A stretch of 10,000 nucleotides of DNA from Penaeus vannamei (taxonomy: Eukaryota; Arthropoda; Malacostraca; Decapoda; Penaeidae). The position numbers and the translations under genes were made by a program. The DNA lies in the NCBI RefSeq assembly GCF_042767895.1, contig NC_091552.1, positions 8,376,460 through 8,386,459 of the forward strand, written 5' to 3'. Below the pieces are notes generated by a model. That model ran no database searches. It saw nothing but the letters and a program-made list of their open reading frames with translations, and was not told the origin of the DNA. Positions within the stretch are counted from its first letter, which is position 1, and every line of letters starts with the position of its first letter. This document shows positions 1 to 8,630 of this stretch, piece by piece.

Positions 1-1047
1 TCTTTTTTTACTCTCTCTCTCTCTCTCTTCTCTCATTTACTCTCTCTCTCTCTTTGTCTTTCTCTCGCTTTTTTCTTTTACTTCTCTCTTTCCTCTCCTT
101 GTCTGTCTTTCTCCCTACCATCTCTCCTCTTATCTTCCTCCCTCTTTCTCTCCTCCCATCTCTCCTCTATCTCCCTCTCTCACCTTCCTTTCCCTTCTTC
201 CACCTCTTTCTCTCTCCTATCTCCCTCTCTCGCTTTCTCTCATTTACTCTCTCTTTCTACTCTTTGTCTTTCTCTCGCTTTATTTCTTCGCCTTCTCTCA
301 TTTTCTGTCTTTGTCTGTCTTTCTCCCTACCATCTTCCCCCTCCCCCTTCCTCTCTCCCTTCCCTCCTCTCTCTCCCTCCCATCCTCCTCCCTATCTCCC
401 TCTCTCACCTTCCATCCCCCCTTCCCACCTCTTTCTCCCTCCTATCTCCCCCTCCTCTCTCACCCTCCTCTCCCCCCCTCTCTCCCCCTCCCTTCCCCCT
501 CCTCTCTCACCTTCTCCCTCTCCTCTCCCCCTTCCCCCTCCCCTCCTCTCTCACATTCCCTCCCTCCTCTCTCACATTCCCATCCCTCCCCTTCCTCTCT
601 CACCCTCCCCCCTCCTCTCTCCCCTCTCTCCCCCTCTCTTCTTCCTCCCCCCGTCCTCTCTTCCACATTCCCACCCCCTTCCCTCCTCTCCTCCCCCTCC
701 CCTCCTCTCTCACTCTCTCACCATTCCTCCACCTCCTCCTCCCTTCTCTCCCACCACTCCTCCCTCCTTCTCTCCACCCTCTCCTCCCTCCTCTCTCCAC
801 CATTCCCATCCATCCTCCCCCTCCTTCATCCTCCTCTCCTCCCTCTCTCCCCTCCCCCCTCCTCTCTCCCACTCCCCTCCCCCCTCCTCTCTCCTTCCCC
901 TCCTCCCTCTCTCTCCCCCTCCCCCCTCCTCTCTCACATTCCTCCCCTCCCCCTCCTCCTCTCACCCTCCCCCTCTCTCTCACCCTCTCTCTTTCCCCCT
1001 CCTCCTTCCTCCTCTCCTCACTTTCTCCCTCCCCCCCCTCCTCTCTC
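1..1047. repeat. Polypyrimidine (C/T) low-complexity tract
   Basis: The + strand is almost entirely C and T for about a kilobase. It starts as (CT)n and T-rich pyrimidine and becomes C-richer after about position 340, with recurring CCTCCTCTCTCAC-like units of irregular spacing. Rare A residues sit mostly in CAC, CAT or TTTAC contexts. Both strands stay open over long stretches: the + strand gives Ser/Pro/Leu-only peptides and the minus strand gives Glu/Gly/Arg-only peptides. That is what any C/T tract yields, so I call no gene here. Such tracts are common in animal genomes and can adopt triplex (H-DNA) or, in the C-rich part, i-motif structures. The structural potential is inference. Confidence 0.95.
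32..450. repeat. Diverged ~210 bp tandem duplication within the pyrimidine tract
   Basis: Landmarks in the first copy recur in the same order in the second. TCTCATTTAC occurs at 31-40 and 238-247 (offset 207). GTCTGTCTTTCTCCCTACCA occurs at about 101 and 313 (offset 212). CTATCTCCCTCTCTCACCTT occurs at about 167 and 392 (offset 225). The growing offset shows small insertions in the second copy. This is therefore a true duplication followed by decay, not just shared base composition, because the landmarks contain the rarer A and G positions. Confidence 0.75.
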
Positions 1048-1166
1048 AAACTGATACCACTCGCCCAGCGTTCTCCCCGGCTTTACTCCCTTCCCCCTCC
1101 TTTCAATAAATTTCGATAATTATTCCCTCCTCTCAACGCCACCTTCCTCCTCGGATCGTGAATCCG
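1048..1166. other. Mixed-sequence junction between pyrimidine and purine tracts, with a small hairpin
   Basis: About 120 bases of ordinary complexity separate the C/T tract from the A/G tract. Near the right edge, CGGAT (1152-1156) and ATCCG (1162-1166) form a 5-bp stem around the loop CGTGA. Allowing one bulged T, the stem can extend outward because the left side is CCTCC-like and the right side GGAGG-like. The junction therefore sits near the axis of a large imperfect inverted arrangement. I see no gene in it. Confidence 0.6.
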
Positions 1167-1597
1167 GGAGAGATGGGGAGGAGGGAAGAGGGGAAGGGGG
1201 GAAGGAGGAAGGAGGGGAAGGAGGGAGGAGGGGAGGGGGAGAAGGTGAGCAGGAGAGGGAGAGGGGAAGGGTAAGGAGAGGAAGGAGGAGGGAAAAGGAG
1301 AAGGAGGGAAAGGGGAAAGAGGGAAGGGGGGAGGAGAGAAGGGAGAGAGGAAAGGGGAAAGGAGAAAGGAGGATGGGGGGGAGAGGAGGGAAGGGAGGAA
1401 GGGAAAGGAGGGAAGGGGGAAGGGAGGAATGGGAAGGAGGGATTGAGGGGAGGGGAAAGGAGGCAGGTAGGAGGAGAGGGAGAAGGAGGGAAGAGGGGAA
1501 AGCAGGGAAGGAATGAAGGGGGAAGAGGAGGAGGAAAGAAGGAGGGAAGGAGAGAAGTGGGGAAGACTAGAAGGAGGGGAAGAGGGGAGGGGGTAAG
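1167..1597. repeat. Polypurine (A/G) low-complexity tract
   Basis: The + strand is nearly all A and G, the strand-opposite of positions 1-1047. Uninterrupted purine runs include 1175-1245 (71 nt), 1273-1373 (101 nt) and 1375-1429. The units are GGGAGG- and GAAGGAGG-like with no fixed period. Runs of this length with partial mirror symmetry are classic candidates for intramolecular triplex formation. The minus strand reads as a Ser/Pro/Phe/Leu peptide, which is only a consequence of the composition. Confidence 0.95.
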
Positions 1598-1810
1598 ATG
1601 AAGATTAATGATGCCCTTCTCCTCATCTACGCCATGGACATACCCACCGCGCCCTTCCATACCCCTCCTCATGCCCCAATGCCCCACACCGATGGTAGAA
1701 GGAAGACCCTGATTTATTAGGAATGCCCCCTCGTGCCTCCTCGCTCCAGGTGGGAAGAAGTGATAACCCAGATATCGATTATCTTTAAGTATCCCATCTG
1801 TTCGACCCTA
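1598..1810. other. Ordinary-complexity spacer, no supported gene
   Basis: This is about 210 bases of balanced composition between the purine tract and the G-rich minisatellite. A 40-codon open frame on the + strand (ATG at 1598, TAG ending 1720) starts MKINDALLLIYAMDIPTAPF. On the minus strand the opposite frame reads on into the purine tract. Neither has a recognisable domain, a visible splice context or a codon bias that would support a real exon. A CAG/GTGGG donor-like site lies near 1746-1751, but such sites are frequent by chance. Confidence 0.5.
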
Positions 1811-2293
1811 GGGGAGAGAGCGGGGGGTGGGGGGTGGGGGGGAAGGGATAGTTCAGGGAGTGAGGGGAGGGAGGGGGGGGAAGGGGAGGGGACAGTGGAG
1901 GGGAGAGGGGGAAGTGAGTTCTAGGGTGGGAGTGGGGAGAGGTTGAGGGGTGGGGGGAGGGAGGGTGACGGTGGAGAGAGGAGGGGGGAAAAGGAAGGTT
2001 CTGGGGGATGGGGTGGGGAAGGCTCAGGGGTGGGGGGAGGGAGGGAACGGTGGAAGAGAGGGAAGGAAGGATGTTGGGGAACAGGTTGAGAGGAAGGTCT
2101 GAGGGTGGGGGGAGGGGAGATGGAAGAGGAAGGTTCTGGGGGTCTGGGGTGGGGGAAGGTTCAGGGGGTGGGGGAGGGAGGGAGTACGGGGGAAAGGTAT
2201 GGGGGAGGGTGGGGAGGAGGTAGAGGGGCGATGGGGTGGGGGAGTGGGGTGGGGGTGCAAAGGGGGAAGGGTGTAGGGGGGAGGGGAGAGGGG
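1811..2293. repeat. G-rich degenerate minisatellite
   Basis: The + strand is dominated by G runs. A recurring core of roughly GGTTCAGGGGTGGGGGGAGG followed by GAGGG appears with its key T near 1861, 1951, 2031, 2106 and 2169, giving spacings of about 90, 80, 75 and 63 bases. A second shared landmark, TTCTGGGGG followed by GGGGTGGGG, occurs near 2000 and 2135. The repeat is therefore about five imperfect copies of a 60-90 bp unit that differ by internal indels. Short Gly/Arg/Glu open frames here are compositional. Confidence 0.75.
1822..1847 (+). other. Strong G-quadruplex candidate
   Basis: Four G runs lie in a row: G6 (1822-1827), T, G6 (1829-1834), T, G7 (1836-1842), AA, G3 (1845-1847). 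The loops are 1, 1 and 2 nt, which is the arrangement associated with very stable parallel G-quadruplexes. The surrounding G-rich minisatellite offers many alternative registers. Whether it folds in the cell is not shown by sequence. Confidence 0.75.
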
Positions 2294-2620
2294 GCTTACT
2301 TATAAAGACTTTTCTTGGGAATTTCTATGAGTTCCCGATTTTATCACTTTTATCTTACAGTTTCATGTCTTTTTCTTTTTGTAGGTGTAAAATAAAACAG
2401 TACATCGTCTAATCAATGAAGAGAAAGAAAGAAAAAAATAAATGCAGTTGATTATTTTTACTAATTATTCTTGTAAGATGTAATGCCTATTGATTTTTAT
2501 TGATTGAGATCATGTAATTATATGAAATGTATATGATAATGTAATCTTGATACTGTGATAATGATGATGATGTATATTGAATATCGACACATTGGCAATG
2601 TGTCATGTCGGAGATGGTTA
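2294..2620. other. AT-rich apparently single-copy sequence
   Basis: This is the first stretch without obvious tandem structure after the G-rich block. It contains scattered signals that each occur often by chance in AT-rich DNA: a TATAAAG at 2301-2307, a pyrimidine stretch ending in TAG at 2384, and AATAAA at 2391-2396 and 2437-2442. No open frame links them, so I call no gene. A short perfect inverted repeat at its right end is listed separately. Confidence 0.5.
2586..2604. repeat. Perfect 8-bp inverted repeat (hairpin)
   Basis: GACACATT (2586-2593) and AATGTGTC (2597-2604) are exact reverse complements separated by GGC. The stem is isolated in AT-rich sequence and is not followed by a T run. 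I have no basis to call it a terminator or a functional RNA element. Confidence 0.7.
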
Positions 2621-2780
2621 TAATGAAATGATAATAATGGTAACAATGATAATGGTATCTGAAATAATAATAATTGTAGCAATGATGATAATAATGATAA
2701 TAATGATAATAATGATAATAATAATGATAATAATAATAACAATATGATAGCAATAATAGTGATAATAATGATAAAAAACT
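2621..2780. repeat. Imperfect (TGATAA/AAT)n trinucleotide-type microsatellite
   Basis: The + strand is built from TGA, TAA and AAT triplets, most regular between about 2685 and 2740 where AATGATAAT repeats. Interruptions such as GTAGC and AACAATG show age. The frames are largely open in one reading only because of the triplet period, giving Asn/Asp/Ile or, on the minus strand, Tyr/His/Leu-rich peptides that are not genes. This repeat style is familiar from penaeid shrimp genomes; that link is from general knowledge and was not tested here. Confidence 0.85.
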
Positions 2781-3040
2781 AATAGCAATAGTGATATTTA
2801 TGATAATTATAACATCAGTAATAATACTGATATTAATGCTTATAAGAAATAACAGCAATGATGATAATGTAGCTATTAATGATACTTATAAACTACTAAT
2901 AAGGATAAGAATGGAAAAGGCAATAATCCTGATATTCTTGATAAAATGGCAAAGTGGCAAAAAATTACCATCACTGATAATCATATTCATCATGATCATA
3001 ATTATGATAATAATAAAAATGAGAATAAAAAATATCATTA
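2781..3040. other. A/T-rich spacer between the inverted microsatellites
   Basis: The sequence between the TGATAA-type and ATTATC-type tracts is A/T-rich and keeps a loose ATA/ATG triplet texture, with a more complex core around 2890-2990. An open frame on each strand crosses it, but the residues are overwhelmingly Ile/Met/Asn, as expected from the base composition. I see no gene, RNA gene or mobile element. Confidence 0.6.
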
Positions 3041-3292
3041 TGATTGTTGTCGTTGTTATTATTATCATCACTATTATCATTAATGTTATTATAATCATTG
3101 TTATTTTTGTTATTATTATCATTAACAATATAATGTTTATCATCATTATTTTTATCATCATTTTCATTATCATAACCATTATCATTCTTATTGTTATTAT
3201 TATCAACATTACTATTACTGTTATTAATATCATCATTACTATTATCATTATTTCTATTATCATTACTATTTCATCATTATTATTATCACTAC
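3041..3292. repeat. Imperfect (ATTATC/ATT)n microsatellite, inverted relative to 2621-2780
   Basis: The + strand runs through ATTATTATCATTA-like units, which are the reverse complement of the TGATAA units at 2621-2780. Interruptions (GTT, AAC, TTT) are common. The two tracts could pair as an imperfect hairpin with the 2781-3040 spacer as loop. The long Ile-rich open frame through it is a product of the triplet period. Confidence 0.85.
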
Positions 3293-3507
3293 CAAAGTTT
3301 ATTTATAATTTGTCTTTTTTATGCTCATTTATTAGATCAAATAATAACGATAAAAAATATTTGCACATCACATACACAGAATAATATATTCAGATGTACA
3401 AGATTTTTTTGTATCATAATTTTCTGGTTTCTGCTTTTCATTCGAATATGTATAAAAAATCTAAGTTTAAGGGTTAATGTAAACACACAAAGCATGCAGC
3501 CCAAAAT
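3293..3507. other. AT-rich left flank of the 31-bp array
   Basis: About 215 bases of AT-rich, non-repetitive-looking sequence lead into the array. The last ~20 bases (GCATGCAGCCCAAAATACA, 3492-3510) resemble the monomer segment around CATGCAGTGCAAAA. The array edge therefore probably includes one decayed monomer rather than an abrupt boundary. I see no gene. Confidence 0.6.
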
Positions 3508-4313
3508 ACAAGCAGTGCAAAAAGACGTGACGAGAGAGACAAGCAGTGCAAAAAGACGTGACGAGAGAGACAAGCAGTGCAAAAAGACGCGACGAGAGAG
3601 ACAAGCAGTGCAAAAAGACGTGACGAGAGAGACAAGCAGTGCAAAAAGACGGGACGAGAGAGACATGCAGTGCAAAAAGACGTGACGAGAGAGACAAGCA
3701 GTGCAAAAAGACGCGACGAGAGAGACAAGCAGTGCAAAAAGACGCGACGAGAGAGACAAGCAGTGCAAAAAGACGGGACGAGAGAGACATGCAGTGCAAA
3801 AAGACGTGACGAGAGAGACAAGCAGTGCAAAGAGACGCGACGAGAGAGACAAGCAGTGCAAAAAGACGGGACGAGAGAGACATGCAGTGCAAAAAGACGT
3901 GACGAGAGAGACAAGCAGTGCAAAAAGACGCGACGAGAGAGACAAGCAGTGCAAAAAGACGCGACGAGAGAGACAAGCAGTGCAAAAAGACGGGACGAGA
4001 GAGACATGCAGTGCAAAAAGACGTGACGAGAGAGACAAGCAGTGCAAAAAGACGTGACGAGAGAGACAAGCAGTGCAAAAAGACGTGACGAGAGAGACAA
4101 GCAGTGCAAAAAGACGCGACGAGAGAGACAAGCAGTGCAAAAAGACGGGACGAGAGAGACAAGCAGTGCAAAAAGACGTGACGAGAGAGACAAGCAGTGC
4201 AAAAAGACGTGACGAGAGAGACAAGCAGTGCAAAAAGACGCGACGAGAGAGACAAGCAGTGCAAAAAGACGTGACGAGAGAGACAAGCAGTGCAAAAAGA
4301 CAGGACGAGAGAG
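3508..4313. repeat. Indel-free block with 3-4-mer higher-order structure
   Basis: Scoring each unit by its GACGnGA base gives an ordered pattern. ACATGCAG units start at 3663, 3787, 3880 and 4004, spaced 124, 93 and 124 bp. Each one directly follows a GACGGGA unit and precedes one or two GACGCGA units. The block therefore evolved by duplication of 3- and 4-unit groups, not by single-unit slippage. All 26 units keep exactly 31 bp. Confidence 0.85.
4035..4282. repeat. Eight-monomer segment duplicated at 5394-5641 (first copy)
   Basis: The eight units read T,T,C,G,T,T,C,T at the variable GACGnGA base. The same order of eight recurs from 5394 to 5641, offset exactly 1,359 bp. The match ends at both sides: 4283 carries a GACAGGA variant absent from the second copy. 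Confidence 0.8.
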
Positions 4314-4985
4314 CATGCAGTGCAAAAAGACGTGACGAGAGGAGCAAGCAGTGCAAAAGACGCGACGAGAGAGACAAGCAGTGCAAAAAGACGCGACGAG
4401 AGAGACAAAGCAGTGCAAAGAACGGGACGAGAGAGACATGCAGTGCAAAAAGACGTGACGAGAGAGACAAGCAGTGCAAAGAGACGCGGCAAGGAAGAGA
4501 CAAGCAATTACAAAAAAGACAGGACGAGAGAGAGACATGCAGTGCAAAAGACGACGAGAGAGACAAGCAGTGCAAAAGACGCGACGAGGAAGAGACAAGC
4601 AGTGCAAAAAGACGCGACGAGAGAGACAAGCAGTGCAAAAAGACGGGACGAGAGAAGACATGCAGTGCAAAAGACGTGACGAGAGAGACAAGCAGTGCAA
4701 AAGACGTGACGAGAGAGACAAGCAGTGCAAAAAGACGTGACGGGAGCAAAGCAGTGCAAAAAGACGTGACAGAGAGACAAGCAAGTGCAAAAGACGTGAC
4801 GAGAGAGACAAGCAGTGCAAAAGACGTGACGAGAGGAAGACAAGCAGTGCAAAAGACGCGACGAGAGAGACAAGCAGTGCAAAAAGACGACGAGAGAGAC
4901 AAGCAGTGCAAAAGACAGGACGAGAGAGACCAAAAACGGTACAAAAAGACGACAGGAGAGACAAGCAGTGCAAGACGTGACGAGA
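4314..4985. repeat. Indel-rich divergent island of the array
   Basis: Units here carry many 1-2 base losses and gains (A5 to A4, AGACGACG lacking GT, GGAAGAGAC, AAAACGGTAC and others), in sharp contrast to the perfect periodicity just upstream. Similar islands lie at about 5200-5330, 6940-7080, 7320-7680, 7820-8350 and 8625-8745. They may be old, unhomogenised monomers or poorly corrected long-read consensus; see the findings. Confidence 0.8.
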
Positions 4986-5393
4986 GAGACATGCAGTGCA
5001 AAAAGACGTGACGAGAGAGACAAGCAGTGCAAAAAGACGTGACGAGAGAGACAAGCAGTGCAAAAAGACGTGACGAGAGAGAGAGACATGCAGTGCAAAA
5101 AGACGTGACGAGAGAGAGACAAGCAGTGCAAAAAGACGTGACGAGAGAGACAAGCAGTGCAAAAAGACGTGACGAGAGAGACAAGCAGTGCAAAAAGACG
5201 TGACGAAAGCGCAGTGCAAAAGACGTGACGAGAGAGACAAGCAGTGCAAAAAGACGTGACAGGGAAGACATGCAATTAAAAAAAGACGTGACGAGAGAGA
5301 CAAGCAGTGCAAGAAGACGTGAACGAGAGAGACAAGCAGTGCAAAAAGACGTGACGAGAGAGACGAGCAGTGCAAAAAGACGTGACGAGAGAG

Positions 5394-5641
5394 GCAAGCA
5401 GTGCAAAAAGACGTGACGAGAGAGACAAGCAGTGCAAAAAGACGTGACGAGAGAGACAAGCAGTGCAAAAAGACGCGACGAGAGAGACAAGCAGTGCAAA
5501 AAGACGGGACGAGAGAGACAAGCAGTGCAAAAAGACGTGACGAGAGAGACAAGCAGTGCAAAAAGACGTGACGAGAGAGACAAGCAGTGCAAAAAGACGC
5601 GACGAGAGAGACAAGCAGTGCAAAAAGACGTGACGAGAGAG
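5394..5641. repeat. Eight-monomer segment duplicated from 4035-4282 (second copy)
   Basis: The order of the variable base is T,T,C,G,T,T,C,T, identical to 4035-4282. The only difference I noticed is GCAAGCAG instead of ACAAGCAG at the very first base. It is embedded in otherwise almost uniform GTGA-type units, which makes the match stand out. Confidence 0.8.
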
Positions 5642-6080
5642 ACAAGCAGTGCAAAAAGACGTGACGAGAGAGACAAGCAGTGCAAAAAGACGTGACGAGA
5701 GAGACAAGCAGTGCAAAAAGACGTGACGAGAGAGACAAGCAGTGCAAAAAGACGTGACGAGAGAGACAAGCAGTGCAAAAAGACGTGACGAGAGACATGC
5801 AGTGCAAAAAGACGTGACGAGAGAGAGACAAGCAGTGCAAAAAGACGTGACGAGAGAGAGACAATCAGTGCAAAAAGACGTGACGAGAGAGAGACAAGCA
5901 GTGCAAAAAGACGTGACGAGAGAGACAAGCAGTGCAAAAAGACGTGACGAGAGAGACAAGCAGTGCAAAAAGACGTGACGAGAGAGACATGCAGTGCAAA
6001 AAGACGTGACGAGAGAGACAAGCAGTGCAAGAAGACGTGAACGAGAGAGACAAGCAGTGCAAAAAGACGTGACGAGAGAG

Positions 6081-6856
6081 ACATGCAGTGCAAAAAGACG
6101 TGACGAGAGAGACAAGCAGTGCAAAAAGACGTGACGAGAGAGACAAGCAGTGCAAAAAGACGTGACGAGAGAGACAAGCAGATGCAAAAAGACGTGACGA
6201 GAGAACCAAGCAGTGCAAAAAGACGTGACGAGAGAGACATGCAGTGCAAAAAGACGTGACGAGAGAGACAAGCAGTGCAAAAAGACGTGACGAGAGAGAC
6301 AAGCAGTGCAAAAAGACGTGACGAGAGAGACAAGCAGTGCAAAAAGACGTGACGAGAGAGACAAGCAGTGCAAAAAGACGTGACGAGAGAGACATGCAGT
6401 GCAAAAAGACGTGACGAGAGAGACAAGCAGTGCAAAAAGACGTGACGAGAGAGACAAGCAGTGCAAAAAGACGTGACGAGAGAGACAAGCAGTGCAAAAA
6501 GACGTGACGAGAGAGACAAGCAGTGCAAAAAGACGTGACGAGAGAGACATGCAGTGCAAAAAGACGTGACGAGAGAGACAAGCAGTGCAAAAAGACGTGA
6601 CGAGAGAGACAAGCAGTGCAAAAAGACGTGACGAGAGAGACAAGCAGTGCAAAAAGACGTGACGAGAGAGACAAGCAGTGCAAAAAGACGTGACGAGAGA
6701 GACATGCAGTGCAAAAAGACGTGACGAGAGAGACAAGCAGTGCAAAAAGACGTGACGAGAGAGACAAGCAGTGCAAAAAGACGTGACGAGAGAGACAAGC
6801 AGTGCAAAAAGACGTGACGAGAGAGACAAGCAGTGCAAAAAGACGTGACGAGAGAG
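6081..6856. repeat. 155-bp pentameric higher-order repeat, five copies
   Basis: ACATGCAG-type units start at 6081, 6237, 6392, 6547 and 6702. The spacings are 156, 155, 155 and 155 bp, that is, five monomers each. The extra base in the first interval is the CAGATGC insertion near 6181. Between them all units match the GTGA consensus, apart from GAGAACCAAG near 6205 in the first block. The next expected ACAT at 6857 is ACAA, so the series ends there. Confidence 0.9.
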
Positions 6857-8350
6857 ACAAGCAGTGCAAAAAGACGTGACGAGAGAGACAAGCAGTGCAA
6901 AGAGACGCGACGAGAGAGACAAGCAGTGCAAAAAGACGTGACGAGAGGAACCAAGCAGTGCAAAAAGACGTGACGAGAGAGACAAGCAGTGCAAAAGACG
7001 TGACAGGAAGAGAGAGACATGCAGTGCAAAAAGAACGTGACGAGAGACAAGCGGAGTGCAAAAGACGTGAGGAGAGAGACAAGCAGTGCAAAAAGACGTG
7101 ACGAGAGAGACAAGCAGTGCAAAAAGACGTGACGAGAGAGACAAGCAGTGCAAAAAGACGTGACGAGAGAGACAAGCAGTGCAAAAAGACGTGACGAGAG
7201 AGACAATCAGTGCAAAAAGACGTGAACGAGAGAGACAAGCAGTGCAAAAAGACGTGAACGAGAGAGAGAGACAAGCAGTGCAAAAAGACGTGACGAGAGA
7301 GACAAGCAGTGCAAAAAGACGTGACGAGAGGGCAAACGGTACAAAAGACGTGACGAGAGAGACAACAGTGCAAAAGGAACGTGACGAGAGAGAAAAGCAG
7401 TGCAAAAGATGTGACGAGAGAGACAAGCTGTGCAAAAGACGTGACGAGAGAGACAAGCAGTGCAAAAGACGTGACGAGAGAGACATGCAGTGCAAAGAAG
7501 ACGTGACGAGAGAGACAAACGATACCAAAAGACGTGACGGAAGAGACCAAGCAGTGCAAAAAGACGTGACGAGAGAGACAAGCAGTGCAAAAAAGACAGT
7601 GACGAGAGAGACAAGCAGTGCAAAAGACGTGACTAGGAAGAGACAAGCGGTAAAAGACGGTGACGAGAGAGACAAGCAGTGCAAAAAGACGTGACGAGAG
7701 AGAGACAAGCAGTGCAAAAAGACGTGACGAGAGAGACAAGCAGTGCAAAAAGACGTGACGAGAGAGACAAGCAGTGCAAAAAGACGTGACGAGAGAGACA
7801 AGCAGTGCAAAAAGACGTGACGAAAGCGCGTGCAAAAAGACGTGACGAGAGAGAACAAGCAGTGCAAAAAGACGTGATGACGAGAGAGACAAACAGTGCA
7901 AAAAGACGTGACGAGAGAGACAAGCAGTGCAAAAAGCGTGACGAGAGAGATAAACCGCGGTACAAAAAGACGCGTGACGAGGAGAGACAAGCAGTGCAAA
8001 AAGACGTGACAGAGACAAACGAAGATTAAAAGACGTGACAGAAGAGACAACAGTGCAAAAGACGCTGACAAGAGAGACAAGCAGGTGCAAAAAGACGTGA
8101 CAGAGAGAGACAATACAGGTGCAAAAAGACGTGACGAGAGAGGATAAACAGTCACAAAAAAGACGTGAGCGAGAGAGACAATCAGTGCAAAAGACGTGAC
8201 GAGAGAGACAAGCAGTGCAAAAGACGTGACAGAAGACAAGCAGTGCAAAAGACGTGACGGAGGCAAGCGGTGCAAAAGACGTGACGAGGAGAACAAACGT
8301 GCAAAAAGACGTGACGAGAGAGACAAAGCGGTGCGGGAGTAGTGACGAGA

Positions 8351-8630
8351 GAGACAAGCAGTGCAAAAAGACGTGACGAGAGAGAAAAGCAGTGCAAAAA
8401 GATGTGACGAGAGAGACAAGCTGTGCAAAAAGACGTGACGAGAGAGACATGCAGTGCAAAAAGACGTGACGAGAGAGACATGCAGTGCAAAAAGACGTGA
8501 CGAGAGAGACAAGCAGTGCAAAAAGACGTGACGAGAGAGACAAGCAGTGCAAAAAGACGTGACGAGAGAGAGAGACATGCAGTGCAAAAAGACGTGACGA
8601 GAGAGAGACAAGCAGTGCAAAAAGACGTGA
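8351..8630. repeat. Internal duplication block, first copy (offset 500 bp)
   Basis: This segment matches 8851-9130 base for base at an offset of exactly 500. Shared rare variants are GAGAAAAGCAG, GATGTGACG, AAGCTGTGC and the extended (GA)n before ACATGC. I noticed a difference at 8450 (T here, A in the second copy), one more at about 8601, and divergence after about 8620. An offset of 500 is not a multiple of 31, because of indels in the intervening units. Confidence 0.85.

Noticed and set aside
54..1109. Long + strand open frames rich in Ser/Pro/Leu, and minus-strand Glu/Gly/Arg frames
   Set aside because: They mirror the C/T composition: pyrimidine-only codons and their complements rarely form stops. 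There is no domain, no complexity and no initiation context.
1133..1687. Minus-strand 184-codon frame beginning with MGHWGMRRGMEG
   Set aside because: Only the first ~30 residues come from ordinary sequence; the rest is translation of the purine tract. No recognisable motif or splice boundary separates them.
1598..1720. A 40-codon + strand frame starting MKINDALLLI
   Set aside because: It is short, lacks homology that I recognise, and lies between low-complexity blocks. Frames of this length occur by chance.
2301..2442. TATAAAG, a pyrimidine tract ending in TAG (2384) and two AATAAA signals, suggesting a promoter or terminal exon
   Set aside because: Each signal is common by chance in AT-rich DNA, and no open frame or donor/acceptor pair connects them.
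3191..3685. + strand frame crossing from the ATTATC repeat into the 31-bp array
   Set aside because: It joins two unrelated repeats and has no conserved segment. It ends at the first GTGA stop that falls in its frame.
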